Below, in pieces: positions 25,977 to 35,715 of a DNA stretch of 64,000 bases. Below the pieces are notes generated by a model. It was not told the origin of the DNA. It saw nothing but the letters and a program-made list of their open reading frames with translations, and made no database searches. Location of the stretch: the NCBI RefSeq assembly GCF_018255755.1, contig NZ_CP073766.1, positions 3,038,001 through 3,102,000 on the forward strand. Reading direction: 5' to 3'. The translations under genes were made by a program, and so were the position numbers. This DNA comes from Chitinophaga sp. HK235 (GTDB taxonomy: Bacteria > Bacteroidota > Bacteroidia > Chitinophagales > Chitinophagaceae). How positions within the stretch are numbered: position 1 is the first letter of the stretch; each line of letters begins with the position of its first letter.

Positions 25977-28787
25977 ATGAAAAAGATCATTACCAAAGTC
26001 TTGCCAATACTGGCACTACTGCTATCCCGCCATCAACCCGCCGCCGCCCAGCTAAGAGTGGCGGAAACAACGATACTACAACGATATGCCCTTGATACCT
26101 TGACAGCACTCCCAACAAAGGTCCCACTGCTGGTAAAATTTATCAAGGTCCCTGACGAAAAAACCCTGGCACGCTGTGGCGTTATCAAAGCTTTATCCAG
26201 CCAGCATTATATTGTACAGACACTTCCGTCGGACAGCGCCCTGCTTAAAAAGGTGCAGTACAGCTATATCGCAGGGCCTAACCGGAAAGCTACCGATGCA
26301 CTGCTGGCAAAGCTGGAATCATTGCGGGCCACAGACAGTATTACGGTACAGTTGTCTTACACTGGCGAACATTTTACCTCCCCCCTCACAACAGTAGTCC
26401 GTATCATTGCTACCTACCGGGTGGCGGTCGTAAAGGTGAGCAAAAAGGACTGGCCGGCGCTAATCGGTCGCACCGATATTATTGCGGCGGATATCATACG
26501 ACAACCGGCTCCTGAAATCATCATCAATACCATCAACCCTTATATAAACCGTATTAACGTAGCGCAGCAACAGTTTCCGCAGGTACGCGGAAAAAGTATA
26601 ACCGTTTCCGTTAAAGAAGATTTATTTGATACTACTGATATTGACCTTGTGGGGAGATATGTACTGTCTGCCGGCAGCTCCGATATTAACAGTCCGCATG
26701 CCACCATTATGTCCACACTGATTGCCGGTGCGGGCAACAGCGGTATCAACGCGCTGGGCGTGGCACCCGCTGCCAGACTAAGCTCTGTTGGCTTCGGTAT
26801 GCTTTACCCCGACGACAATACCTATTACCGGCAATTCGGGATCACGGTGCAGAACCATTCGTATGGCTCGGATACCAGTAACCGTTATGGGGCGGAGGCT
26901 GCAGCCTATGATCAGCATATACTGGAAGCTGATACATTGGTACATGTATTTTCCGCCGGCAATGCCGGTGCCTCTGCAGCCAGAGATGGCCGCTACCAGG
27001 GACTTCCCGCTTATGCTAATCTCACGGGCAACTACAAACACGCCAAAAATGTGATCGTGGTAGGTGGCACAGACGCCAACTTCCAGGTAAGCGCATTGTC
27101 TTCCAGAGGGCCGGCCTACGACGGACGTATCAAACCGGAGGTAGTGGCCTATGGCCAGGACGGAACTTCCGGTGCCGCAGCTCTTACCAGCGGCATCGTT
27201 ACCCTGTTGCAGGATGCCTACCGTCAGCAGCATGGGGTAGCCCCCTCATCTGCCCTCATCAAAGCCCTGATGATCAACAGTGCCGTATTACCCGCAGGTA
27301 TACGGCCCGCCTATACACATGGATATGGCAGTCTCCATGCAGCAGGCGCGCTGGCTACCCTCACTGCCGGACATTACCGGCAAGGAATGGTCACCACCAA
27401 CAGCGATGCTACTTTCGACATACAAGTTCCTCCCGGTCTGCAGCAGGTAAAGATCACCCTCTACTGGAATGATCTCCCCGCCGCCCCCGACGCACCGAAG
27501 GCACTCATCAACGATCTGGACATGCAAGTTGTTACCGCAGATAACAAAAGCTGGCTTCCCTGGGTACTCAATACCTTTCCTTCCCTTGACAGTCTGAAAA
27601 AGCCTGCCCAGCGAGGTATCGACAGCCTCAATAACACTGAACAGATCAGCATCGACCAGCCGGCGGCCGGTAATCTGCATATCAGCATCACTAAACGCAA
27701 ACTGGCTACTATCAATCAATCCTTCTATATCGTATACAGCTTCGAGACACAGCCTTCTTTCGCCTGGCAGAACCCCGTGGCCGGCGCTATTCTGCCCGCA
27801 GGGCAACAAACACCCCTGCAATGGGAAACAACGTATAGTGGTAACGGTGCCCTCTCCTTCAGTACTGACAACGGCGCCACCTGGAATACCATCGCACCGC
27901 AGGTGCCGCTACAACAGCCCTGGAACTGGGTGGTACCACAACTCTTCAGCCAGGTGTTACTCAAACTAACGTTAACGGATACTTCATTTGTAAGTCCTCC
28001 CTGTTATATTTCGCCACAGCTCACGCTGAGCACCGGCTTTAACTGCAGCGATACTGCCCAGTTGTACTGGAATACCCTGCCTTCCGCCACCGGATATCAG
28101 GTGTATATCTACAATCAGGGTACCATGAAACCTTATCAGCTGGTGAAAGACAGCTTTATTTTTATTCCGAAACGAACCGTTTCCTCGGTGTATTATGCGG
28201 TGAGTCCTGTTGCACCGGCAGGCTGGGAAGGTGCGCGGAGCTATGCCGTGGATTATACCCGACAGGGAGTGGGTTGTTATGTACAAACATTACTGGCCGA
28301 CAAAACGATTGATAACCAGGTATGGTTGTCTTTATCCCTGGGCTCCACCTATCTGTTAAAAAATATTTACTGGGAAAGGTATTCGCTGACCGGCTGGACG
28401 CGGCTGGGTACACAGCTTGTGAGTAACGCCACCAATTATAATTTTATGGACAGCCATCCTTATGAAGGTATAGTACAATATCGGGCGGCCCTGGAAACTG
28501 TTGATGGCAGGATATTCTATTCGGATGTGGCAGCGGTGAACATCCTATTGCAGCATGATATACTGGTGTTTCCCAACCCGGTTATCAGCCAGTTGTATAT
28601 ACTGGATGCCCAACAACGCAACAAGCAGCTGGTGCTGATTGATATGAGCGGACGGACCGTCATGCGGAGAATACTCAATGGTATGCAGGAAACTATTAGT
28701 ATGGACCAACTGCCTCCGGGTGTCTATCATTGCAGCATTTTCCTGGGCAATCAGCGCATTTATTCGGGGAAGATCGTCAAACAATAA
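25977..28787 (+). CDS. Secreted S8 subtilisin-like protease with T9SS sorting domain
   Basis: A 936-residue secreted protease. The signal peptide covers residues 1-24 (cut near AAAQ). The subtilase domain shows an Asp region (SVKEDLFDTTDID, 211-223), catalytic His241 (SPHATIMSTLIAG), oxyanion Asn329 (FSAGNAG) and catalytic Ser398 (DGTSGAAA). Fibronectin- and Ig-like regions follow. The C-terminus (VFPNPV, then QLVLIDMSGRTVMRRIL and ISMDQLPPGVYHCSIFLGN) is a type A T9SS sorting signal, so it is exported by the type IX system and likely anchored on or shed from the surface. It ends in the bidirectional GGGCCGACC hairpin shared with lpdA. Confidence 0.93.
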   Translation: MKKIITKVLPILALLLSRHQPAAAQLRVAETTILQRYALDTLTALPTKVPLLVKFIKVPDEKTLARCGVIKALSSQHYIVQTLPSDSALLKKVQYSYIAGPNRKATDALLAKLESLRATDSITVQLSYTGEHFTSPLTTVVRIIATYRVAVVKVSKKDWPALIGRTDIIAADIIRQPAPEIIINTINPYINRINVAQQQFPQVRGKSITVSVKEDLFDTTDIDLVGRYVLSAGSSDINSPHATIMSTLIAGAGNSGINALGVAPAARLSSVGFGMLYPDDNTYYRQFGITVQNHSYGSDTSNRYGAEAAAYDQHILEADTLVHVFSAGNAGASAARDGRYQGLPAYANLTGNYKHAKNVIVVGGTDANFQVSALSSRGPAYDGRIKPEVVAYGQDGTSGAAALTSGIVTLLQDAYRQQHGVAPSSALIKALMINSAVLPAGIRPAYTHGYGSLHAAGALATLTAGHYRQGMVTTNSDATFDIQVPPGLQQVKITLYWNDLPAAPDAPKALINDLDMQVVTADNKSWLPWVLNTFPSLDSLKKPAQRGIDSLNNTEQISIDQPAAGNLHISITKRKLATINQSFYIVYSFETQPSFAWQNPVAGAILPAGQQTPLQWETTYSGNGALSFSTDNGATWNTIAPQVPLQQPWNWVVPQLFSQVLLKLTLTDTSFVSPPCYISPQLTLSTGFNCSDTAQLYWNTLPSATGYQVYIYNQGTMKPYQLVKDSFIFIPKRTVSSVYYAVSPVAPAGWEGARSYAVDYTRQGVGCYVQTLLADKTIDNQVWLSLSLGSTYLLKNIYWERYSLTGWTRLGTQLVSNATNYNFMDSHPYEGIVQYRAALETVDGRIFYSDVAAVNILLQHDILVFPNPVISQLYILDAQQRNKQLVLIDMSGRTVMRRILNGMQETISMDQLPPGVYHCSIFLGNQRIYSGKIVKQ

Positions 28788-28800
28788 GCTACCACATAAA

Positions 28801-28831
28801 AAAGGGCCGACCAGATGATGGTCGGCCCTTT
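28801..28831 (-). terminator. GGGCCGACC-family terminator between S8 protease and lpdA
   Basis: A perfect 13-bp stem (AAAGGGCCGACCA, 28801-28813, against 28819-28831) has loop GATGA. On the minus strand it is followed by six T and ATGTGG, so it ends lpdA, and it can also serve the convergent protease gene. Its flank ACATAAAAAAGGGCCGACC recurs exactly at 48296. Confidence 0.85.
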
Positions 28832-28850
28832 GTATAGTAATATAAGTTTA

Positions 28851-30257
28851 TTACAGGTGGATTGCTTCGCCGTAAGCTACTTCGATCGCATCTTTTACAG
28901 ATTCGCTCATAGTAGGATGTGGGTGGATGGAATCCAGCACTTCCTGGTAAGTAGTTTCCAGTTTGCGTGCTACTACTGTTTCCGCGATGATTTCAGTTAC
29001 GTTGGCACCGATCATGTGGGTACCTAACCATTCGCCGTATTTAGCGTCGAAGATTACTTTTACGAAACCTTCAGTAGCGCCTGCAGCAGAAGCTTTACCG
29101 GAAGCAGAGAATGGGAATTTACCCACTTTCACTTCGTAGCCTGCTTCTTTAGCAGCTTTTTCAGTGTAACCTACAGAAGCGATTTCAGGAGCGCAGTAAG
29201 TACATCCCGGAATGTTCATGTAGTCGATGGTTTCAGGTTTGTGAGCGTATTTTTTCTCGTTGTAAGCGATAGCTTCCACGCAAACGATACCTTCTTTGGA
29301 GGCTACGTGTGCCAGCGCCTGACCAGGAACCATGTCACCGATAGCATAGATACCAGGAACATTGGTCTGGTAGTATTTATCTACTACTACGCGGCCTTTG
29401 TCGGTTTTGATACCCATTGCTTCGAGGCCGATGTTTTCGATGTTGGCAGCGATACCTACAGCGCTCAGTACCACGTCTGCTTCCAGGGTGATTTCACCGG
29501 TCTGTGTTTTCACTTTTGCTTTCACACCGTTACCAGCAGCTTCTACCGCTTCTACAGAAGCGTTGGTCATGATTTCGATACCTTTTTTCTTGTATATTTT
29601 TTCCAGTTCTTTGGAGATGTCTTCATCTTCCACCGGAACGATACGTGGCAAGAACTCAACGATGGTTACTTTGGTACCAAGGGTAGCATAGAAGTAAGCG
29701 AACTCAACGCCGATAGCGCCGGAACCAACCACGATCATGGATTTAGGCTGCTGAGGCAGTACCATCGCCTGACGGTAGCCGATCACATTTTTACCATCGA
29801 TCTTCAGGTTAGGCAGCTCACGGGCACGTGCACCGGTAGCCAGGATGATGTGTTTAGCTTCGTGTACAGTAGCTTTACCGTCTTTGTCAGTAACTTCCAC
29901 CTGTCCTTTCGCTTTCACTTTACCGTCGCCCATGAGGACGTCGATTTTATTTTTCTTCATCAGGAACTGAACGCCCCTGCTCATTTTATCAGCAACACCA
30001 CGACTGCGCTTGATAACAGCTTCAAAATCAACTTTCGCATCTCCGATGGTGATACCGTAGTCTTTTGAATGCTGCGTATATTCGAAAACCTGTGCTGTTT
30101 TTAATAACGCTTTGGTTGGAATACAGCCCCAGTTTAAACAGATACCACCCAGGCTCTCTCTTTCCACTACCGCGGTTTTAAATCCCAGCTGCGAAGCACG
30201 GATAGCAGCCACATATCCACCAGGGCCACTACCAATTACGATTACGTCGTATGCCAT
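28851..30257 (-). CDS. lpdA: Dihydrolipoyl dehydrogenase
   Basis: A flavoprotein disulfide reductase (468 residues) that re-oxidises lipoyl groups of 2-oxo-acid dehydrogenase and glycine-cleavage complexes, passing electrons to NAD. Visible motifs are the FAD-binding GSGPGGYVAAIRASQLG, the redox disulfide GGICLNWGCIPTKALL, the NAD-binding VGSGAIGVEFAYFYATLG and the C-terminal active-site HPHPTMSE. The gene is monocistronic here; E1 and E2 subunit genes are not in the window. Normal length. Confidence 0.97.
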   Translation of the reverse strand: MAYDVIVIGSGPGGYVAAIRASQLGFKTAVVERESLGGICLNWGCIPTKALLKTAQVFEYTQHSKDYGITIGDAKVDFEAVIKRSRGVADKMSRGVQFLMKKNKIDVLMGDGKVKAKGQVEVTDKDGKATVHEAKHIILATGARARELPNLKIDGKNVIGYRQAMVLPQQPKSMIVVGSGAIGVEFAYFYATLGTKVTIVEFLPRIVPVEDEDISKELEKIYKKKGIEIMTNASVEAVEAAGNGVKAKVKTQTGEITLEADVVLSAVGIAANIENIGLEAMGIKTDKGRVVVDKYYQTNVPGIYAIGDMVPGQALAHVASKEGIVCVEAIAYNEKKYAHKPETIDYMNIPGCTYCAPEIASVGYTEKAAKEAGYEVKVGKFPFSASGKASAAGATEGFVKVIFDAKYGEWLGTHMIGANVTEIIAETVVARKLETTYQEVLDSIHPHPTMSESVKDAIEVAYGEAIHL

Positions 30258-30283
30258 ATTGTTTAATTTTAATTGAAACTTGC

Positions 30284-30291
30284 CAAAGGTA
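30284..30291 (-). promoter_or_regulatory. Probable lpdA promoter (-7 box)
   Basis: The minus strand reads TACCTTTG, a full match to TAnnTTTG, 27 bases before the lpdA start. Confidence 0.55.
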
Positions 30292-30323
30292 AAACAATAA
30301 TTGGGAATTGCGAATTACGAATT

Positions 30324-30381
30324 TGGGCGAAGATGTAAGCGGAGAAGGGACTTACCCGTTCTTCGATTACAACTTCGCCCA
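30324..30381. terminator. GCGAAG-family hairpin after lolA
   Basis: TGGGCGAAGATGTAA (30324-30338) faces TTACAACTTCGCCCA (30367-30381), one mismatch in 15. Words of the ATTACGAATTACG type flank it on the left. It lies between lolA (minus strand, stop 30414) and the lpdA start and could end lolA transcription, though no T tract follows. Confidence 0.5.
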
Positions 30382-30413
30382 TATTCACAATTTATGATCG
30401 GCGATTCACCATT

Positions 30414-31073
30414 TTATCTCAGATCCACTACTTCTACGCCAGGATACTTTTTAGCATCAAATGTAAAGGTTGCATCCGTTACATTGGCATTAGGTGTAAA
30501 GCTGGTGATTTCGTAAGTGTAGTGGTTACCGTTTTTCTCGAACACCTTCATCTTGGCGATGCTCTGGTTCTTTTTGTCTACGGAAACGATTACCTTAAAA
30601 ATATTCTTGGACTTATCTGTAGGTGTCAGCTCTATATTTTGCAGCACCTTGCCTTTTTCATTGGTTTCTCCATCCAGGCGGTACAGATAATCTTTATCGT
30701 AGAAGTTGGTGAAGAGCTTAGCGGGAGTCATAGCGCCGCTGCTCTGGTCTACATTGTTGATAGTCACTTCATTCACATCCTTGGCATATGTCCAGGAGGT
30801 TTTGTTATCGCTGATGATTTCCTGGCCGGGCAGGGTAACTTTATATTTAGCTCCTTTCAGGTAAACGGTACCCTTTTTGGAATCGTTTACACCATTCTTG
30901 GCTCCTTCCACTCTGAGGACGAAATTCGCAACTACGCTTTTTAAAGATTTGAATTTATTGCTTACGCCATCCAGGACTGTTTTGGCTTTCGGATCGTTGG
31001 CAACCTTAGACTGGGCCATGCCGCTGAAAACGATACCACTTAACAATAATCCTGTCAATACAAATTTCTTCAT
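30414..31073 (-). CDS. lolA: LolA-like outer-membrane lipoprotein carrier protein
   Basis: A 219-residue periplasmic carrier that would take mature lipoproteins from the inner membrane to the outer membrane. It has a signal peptide (cut near GMAQS) and the LolA-type beta-fold with KTVLDGVSNKFKSLKSVVANFVL, KGAKYKVTLPGQEIISDNKTSWTYAKDVNEVTINN and a C-terminal YTFDAKKYPGVEVVDLR-type end. It lies 130 bases after ftsK on the same strand, as is common in Bacteroidota. Given how many lipoproteins the window encodes, its job is central to envelope assembly. Confidence 0.85.
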   Translation of the reverse strand: MKKFVLTGLLLSGIVFSGMAQSKVANDPKAKTVLDGVSNKFKSLKSVVANFVLRVEGAKNGVNDSKKGTVYLKGAKYKVTLPGQEIISDNKTSWTYAKDVNEVTINNVDQSSGAMTPAKLFTNFYDKDYLYRLDGETNEKGKVLQNIELTPTDKSKNIFKVIVSVDKKNQSIAKMKVFEKNGNHYTYEITSFTPNANVTDATFTFDAKKYPGVEVVDLR

Positions 31074-31203
31074 TGTAGATTTTTTTGATTTTCTAAACCT
31101 GCCATGTCAAATGCCATGCCGGTTGTAATGTTGGTCCTTAATGGAGTGCAAAATTCGCGTTATTTTATCAAATGCGTAACACATCTCCAAAAAAATTAAT
31201 ACA

Positions 31204-33864
31204 TTATAACAAATCGTTAAGGATTTCCTGTAGCTCGGAGTCGGTCTTCACCAGTACATCCCTGGCTTTGGAACCCATATTGGGCCCTACAATACCGGCA
31301 GCCTCCAGCTGGTCCATCAAACGGCCGGCCCTGTTATATCCCAGCTTCATTCTCCGTTGCAGCAAAGAAGTAGATCCCTGCTGGGTTTGAACGATCACCT
31401 GTGCAGCTTCTTCAAACAGCGGATCTCTGTCTGCAAGGCTCAGCTCCTTACCCTCGCTGTCTTTGTCGTCTACATATTCCGGCAGCAGGAAAGCATCGGG
31501 GTAACCTTTCTGATGACCGATAAATTCGGCTACATTTTCCACCTCCGGCGTATCCACAAAGGCGCACTGAAGACGGACCAGTTCCCCATTGAAAGACACC
31601 AGCATGTCCCCCTGGCCTATCAGCTGCTCGGCGCCGCCTATATCCAGGATGGTGCGGGAGTCTATTTTGGAAGACACTTTAAAGGCTACACGAGCCGGGA
31701 AGTTGGCTTTAATAGTACCCGTAATGATGTTTACAGACGGGCGCTGCGTAGCGATGATCAGGTGGATACCTACCGCACGCGCCAGCTGGGCCAGACGGGC
31801 AATCGGCATTTCCACTTCCTTGCCGGCCGTCATGATCAGGTCGGCAAACTCATCGACCACCAGTACGATGAAGGGCAGATAACGATGTCCCTTCTGCGGA
31901 TTGAGCCTGCGCTGGGTGAACTTGGCATTGTACTCCCGGATGTTACGGGTACCGGCTTCCTTCAGCAGGTCGTAACGCAGGTCCATCTCAATACACAATG
32001 CATTGAGTGTATGGATCACCTTTTTGGTGTCGGTGATAATGGCATCATCTTCTCCGGGCAGTTTGGCCAGAAAGTGCTTTTCTATCAGCTTGTACAGCGA
32101 CAGCTCTACCTTTTTAGGGTCTACCAGCACAAACTTCAGCTGGGAAGGATGTTTTTTATACAGTAGTGATACCAGCAAGGTATTGATACCTACTGATTTA
32201 CCCTGACCGGTAGCACCCGCCATCAGCAGGTGAGGCATTTTAGCCAGGTCAGCAATAAAGTTTTCGTTGTCGATTTTCTTACCCAGAGCGATGGGCAGGT
32301 CCATGGTGCTGGACTGGAATTTCTCAGATGCCAGCAGGTTTTTGAGGGACACAATGCTCTTTTTCACATTGGGCACTTCAATACCGATGGTACCTTTACC
32401 CGGAATGGGCGCAATGATACGGATACCCAGGGCCGACAGGCTCAATGCGATATCATCTTCCAGGTTTTTGATACGGGAGATACGTACGCCGGCGGCTGGT
32501 ACGATCTCGTACAACGTAACGGTAGGACCTACCGTGGCGCTGATTTTCTGGATAGAGATATCATAGTTTTTGAGGGTGTCGATGATCTGGTTTTTGTTTT
32601 TCTCCAGCTCGCCGGTATCCTGTACAATGATTTTATCGGCGTTGTGATTTTCGAGCAGATCGAGGCCGGGATAGCGGTAGTCGCGCAGATCCAGGGAAGG
32701 ATCATAAGGATCTACGGGCACAGTGGGGCGCACCGTTGCCAGCTCTTCTGTATCGTCCTCTTCATCCTTAAATGTTTGCTTTATCTCAAATGCCACTTCC
32801 TCTGGCTGATTTCTCTTCTTAGGTGGTGCAGGTGATTCTTCCGGCACTTCCTCCACATACAGGAGCGGGCCCGGGTCTTCTTCCTCCTCTTCCTCTTCTA
32901 TCATTTCCGGTTCCGGAGGTGCAGGCATCTTAGCCACCGGTGGCTGTGGTGGCGGTGTTGGTGCTACCGGCGGCATGTAGGGTACATGGGCAGGCATCAC
33001 CGGTTCTTCCTCCTTCTCAATCAGCTGCATAGGAATCTCTTCAAGTTCTTCTTCTTCCTCCTGCAGTTGCGGAGCCAGTGGTACATTGCCTTTCAGGCTG
33101 TTGCCTCTGGCGGGTTCTGGTACCGGAGCTGTTGCCTGCATGTTGGTGGCGGGCGTAACGGGCACTGGAGTGTTTGCCACTACAGGAGCCACCGGTACGG
33201 GTTTAGGCGGTTTTACCTTTTTCTCCGGCCATTTAAAGTTGAAGTTAAATTTCCAGATGAGCCAGGAGAAACCGGCTACCAGCAAGAGTAATGCAGTACC
33301 TGTTTTACCAACAAATCCGGAAGTCCATTTGTCGAGGGCATTGCCCAGGGCTCCGCCCCAGGGGAAATCGGCTCCGTTGGCCACAAAAGCCATGGACATA
33401 CTGATAAACAGAAGGCCAAAGATGATGTATTTGACATTGCGCCAGACGCGGAAAACGCGGCGGCCTACAATAAAATTGACACCTATGATAAAAAAGAAAT
33501 AACAGAACAGATAGGCAGCAATGCCTACCCCATTGTAAAAGAAGTTGTGTGACACGTAGGCTCCCAGGCGGCCCAGCAGGTTATCCACCTTCACATCTCC
33601 GATGAGGAGTTCTTTGGTGGAATAGCGGAATACTTTGTCCTGGTCATCTTCCCAGGTGAAGAGATACGAGGTGAAGGCAATGAAGCAATAGACAGACAGC
33701 AGCAGAAAGAACACGCCCATTACTTTATGGGTGCGTTCGTCCTTAACGAGTTCTTTTACTTTCACCTCAGGCTCCTTGTCTTTCTTCAGCACATCAGGAT
33801 TGGGGGCGGGTGCCTTTGGCTTTTTGCTTTCCGGTTTTTCGGTTTTCAGTTTATTCTTGGACAT
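31204..33864 (-). CDS. ftsK: DNA translocase FtsK
   Basis: A septum-located ATP-driven DNA pump that clears the chromosome and helps resolve dimers at division (886 residues). The N-terminal part has about four to five membrane helices (residues 50-210). A linker rich in Pro, Glu and Ala follows (residues about 220-390). The motor domain has Walker A GATGQGKSVG and Walker B LVVDEFADLI. The C-terminal winged-helix gamma domain (LLQRRMKLGYNRAGRLMDQLEAAGIVG) reads the orientation motif. It starts 21 bases after the upstream hydrolase stop, in a long minus-strand run, and is followed by lolA. Confidence 0.96.
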   Translation of the reverse strand: MSKNKLKTEKPESKKPKAPAPNPDVLKKDKEPEVKVKELVKDERTHKVMGVFFLLLSVYCFIAFTSYLFTWEDDQDKVFRYSTKELLIGDVKVDNLLGRLGAYVSHNFFYNGVGIAAYLFCYFFFIIGVNFIVGRRVFRVWRNVKYIIFGLLFISMSMAFVANGADFPWGGALGNALDKWTSGFVGKTGTALLLLVAGFSWLIWKFNFNFKWPEKKVKPPKPVPVAPVVANTPVPVTPATNMQATAPVPEPARGNSLKGNVPLAPQLQEEEEELEEIPMQLIEKEEEPVMPAHVPYMPPVAPTPPPQPPVAKMPAPPEPEMIEEEEEEEDPGPLLYVEEVPEESPAPPKKRNQPEEVAFEIKQTFKDEEDDTEELATVRPTVPVDPYDPSLDLRDYRYPGLDLLENHNADKIIVQDTGELEKNKNQIIDTLKNYDISIQKISATVGPTVTLYEIVPAAGVRISRIKNLEDDIALSLSALGIRIIAPIPGKGTIGIEVPNVKKSIVSLKNLLASEKFQSSTMDLPIALGKKIDNENFIADLAKMPHLLMAGATGQGKSVGINTLLVSLLYKKHPSQLKFVLVDPKKVELSLYKLIEKHFLAKLPGEDDAIITDTKKVIHTLNALCIEMDLRYDLLKEAGTRNIREYNAKFTQRRLNPQKGHRYLPFIVLVVDEFADLIMTAGKEVEMPIARLAQLARAVGIHLIIATQRPSVNIITGTIKANFPARVAFKVSSKIDSRTILDIGGAEQLIGQGDMLVSFNGELVRLQCAFVDTPEVENVAEFIGHQKGYPDAFLLPEYVDDKDSEGKELSLADRDPLFEEAAQVIVQTQQGSTSLLQRRMKLGYNRAGRLMDQLEAAGIVGPNMGSKARDVLVKTDSELQEILNDLL

Positions 33865-33885
33865 AATCTAGCTTCAAAATTGGGA

Positions 33886-35304
33886 TTACCTGGCCCGGGG
33901 TGGCAGCTGCAGTATCCAGTGCGCGATAAATTCCGGTACCAGGGGATCAATGGTCTGTTCCAGGTCACCATATTCTCCTACGGTGCATGTTTTACAGCGC
34001 TGGAACAAATGATTTAATCCGTCGAATTTCCGGATGGTGACCAGCATATTCCCATTTTCACGCAGCGCGCGTTCTATGGCATTCAGATTGGTGGTGGCTT
34101 CTACCTGCATGTCTCTTGTACCGTTGATGGCCATAAACGGGCATTTGATCTGTTTCAGGTAATCCAGTGGCTTGTATAATAATATTGATGACAGTTCCCG
34201 ATCAAAATGTATATCATTCACGAATGTTTCTTCCGACACCTGTTTTTTGACTTCTTCCGGCGAAGCGCGGTAGATATCGCGGAGTGCCGACTTTGCTCTC
34301 GTAGCGGCCACTACATAGTTGGTATCGCTGGCCAGAGCATCCCAGTATGGTTTAAGACTTTCCACACGGGCTTTTATTTCGGCATCGGATTCTCCGGCCA
34401 TTCTGCCGTCCATGATTACTTTCTGGTCTACCAGTTGTCTGCCGGTAATACCCGGGCCTGCCATTGAAACTACAAAAGCTATCGATTTATTGTTAGCTGC
34501 GGCAATTTGTGCGACGATGGCGCCTTCGCTATGTCCAAGCAGACCTACCGTATACGGATCTACGTCTTTTCTTGTTTTGAGATAGGCGATGGCGGCGTTG
34601 GCATCTCCCGCAAAATCATAGATGTTTGATTTTTCGTACACGCCTCCGGAGGCGCCTACCCCGCGGTCATCGAAGCGCAGGCTGGCGATGCCGTTGCGGG
34701 CCAGAAAGTCGGCCAGTACCAGGAAGGTTTTATGGCCGGCCATTTCATCATTGCGGTCCTGAGGGCCGGAGCCGTTCAGCAGCACTACCACCGGGTATCT
34801 CCCCCACTCTGCCGGACGGGTAAAGGTTCCGGCCAGGGAGACATGGTCATGCTCGTTAGTGAACTTTACCTCATCAGTATGATAAGGATATGGCGGCTTT
34901 GGCTCCTGTGGCCGTTTGTACACATCGCTCTGTCTGATTTCCCTGCGTGACAGGTTAAACTCGCCCTGCTGGCCGTTCCAGGTGAATATCCCCTGAAACT
35001 GTTTGCTGGCTTCATTCCATACACCAGTGTAGGCAAACTTGATAGTATCTACGCGCAGCAGCAGCGTATCCTGACGGTAAATAACATGGTCCAGGGTGAT
35101 GGCTTCATCGTTGTAATCGGGATTACGCAATTCTCCCTTATAACCATCTCTTTCTTTTTCCAGCACCACAGTCAGGCGTTGTTTGTCGCCGTAGTAGGAT
35201 TTGGTTACCCCGTACCATTTACCGGTAATATCTTTTGACTGTTGCGCCCATGCTACTGTACATAAGCTGATACTCAACCACAGCAACCAAAGTCCTTTAT
35301 GCAT
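33886..35304 (-). CDS. Secreted alpha/beta hydrolase
   Basis: A 472-residue protein with a signal peptide (cut near AWAQQS). An N-terminal beta-rich domain (residues about 25-130; GKWYGVTKSYYGDKQRLTVV) precedes a serine hydrolase domain. FTRPAEWGRYPVVVLLNGSGPQDR is the oxyanion region and GLLGHSEGAIVAQIAA carries the nucleophile Ser in GHSEG. Asp and His lie near the C-terminus (FDGLNHLFQ). It resembles esterases and prolyl-oligopeptidase-like enzymes of the S33/S9 kind; the substrate is unknown. It is 12 bases after the DUF423 gene and 21 before ftsK, so it is part of the minus-strand run. Confidence 0.88.
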   Translation of the reverse strand: MHKGLWLLWLSISLCTVAWAQQSKDITGKWYGVTKSYYGDKQRLTVVLEKERDGYKGELRNPDYNDEAITLDHVIYRQDTLLLRVDTIKFAYTGVWNEASKQFQGIFTWNGQQGEFNLSRREIRQSDVYKRPQEPKPPYPYHTDEVKFTNEHDHVSLAGTFTRPAEWGRYPVVVLLNGSGPQDRNDEMAGHKTFLVLADFLARNGIASLRFDDRGVGASGGVYEKSNIYDFAGDANAAIAYLKTRKDVDPYTVGLLGHSEGAIVAQIAAANNKSIAFVVSMAGPGITGRQLVDQKVIMDGRMAGESDAEIKARVESLKPYWDALASDTNYVVAATRAKSALRDIYRASPEEVKKQVSEETFVNDIHFDRELSSILLYKPLDYLKQIKCPFMAINGTRDMQVEATTNLNAIERALRENGNMLVTIRKFDGLNHLFQRCKTCTVGEYGDLEQTIDPLVPEFIAHWILQLPPRAR

Positions 35305-35316
35305 ATATGATCTGCT

Positions 35317-35715
35317 TTACGCTTTAATTTTCAAAACTCCCATGAGCAGACTAATCCAGCCTGCGATGAACACCAGCCCTCCGATGGGTGTGATAATACC
35401 GATACCTCTCAACCCTACACTACCAGTGGCTTTGAGCATGGTGAGCGCATAGAGGGAACCGGAGAACAGGAAGATGCCGATGATAAAACATCTGCCGGCC
35501 CATTCCAATTGAGCGCCCGGAACATGAGCAAAGAGAATGCCGGTAACTAATAATGCAAATACATGATAGAACTGGTAAGTAACGCCTGTCTGGAAAGTAG
35601 ATACTGTTTCGGGGGGTACCAGCTCTTTCAGTTTATGTGCGCCAAAAGCGCCTAAAATCACTGCCAGTGCACCCAAAGCAGCTGCCCATACTAAAAAACT
35701 CTTATGCATGTTCAA
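35317..35715 (-). CDS. DUF423 membrane protein
   Basis: A 132-residue protein with four predicted membrane helices and the DUF423 pattern: AALGALAVILGAFGAHKLKELVPPETVSTFQTGVTYQFYH near the start, then GIITPIGGLVFIAGW. The family (E. coli YgdD is a member) has no settled function. It overlaps the aroK end by 14 bases, so the two are probably translated together. Start at the ATG that begins MNMHKSFLVWAA; M3 is an equally possible start. Confidence 0.85.
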   Translation of the reverse strand: MNMHKSFLVWAAALGALAVILGAFGAHKLKELVPPETVSTFQTGVTYQFYHVFALLVTGILFAHVPGAQLEWAGRCFIIGIFLFSGSLYALTMLKATGSVGLRGIGIITPIGGLVFIAGWISLLMGVLKIKA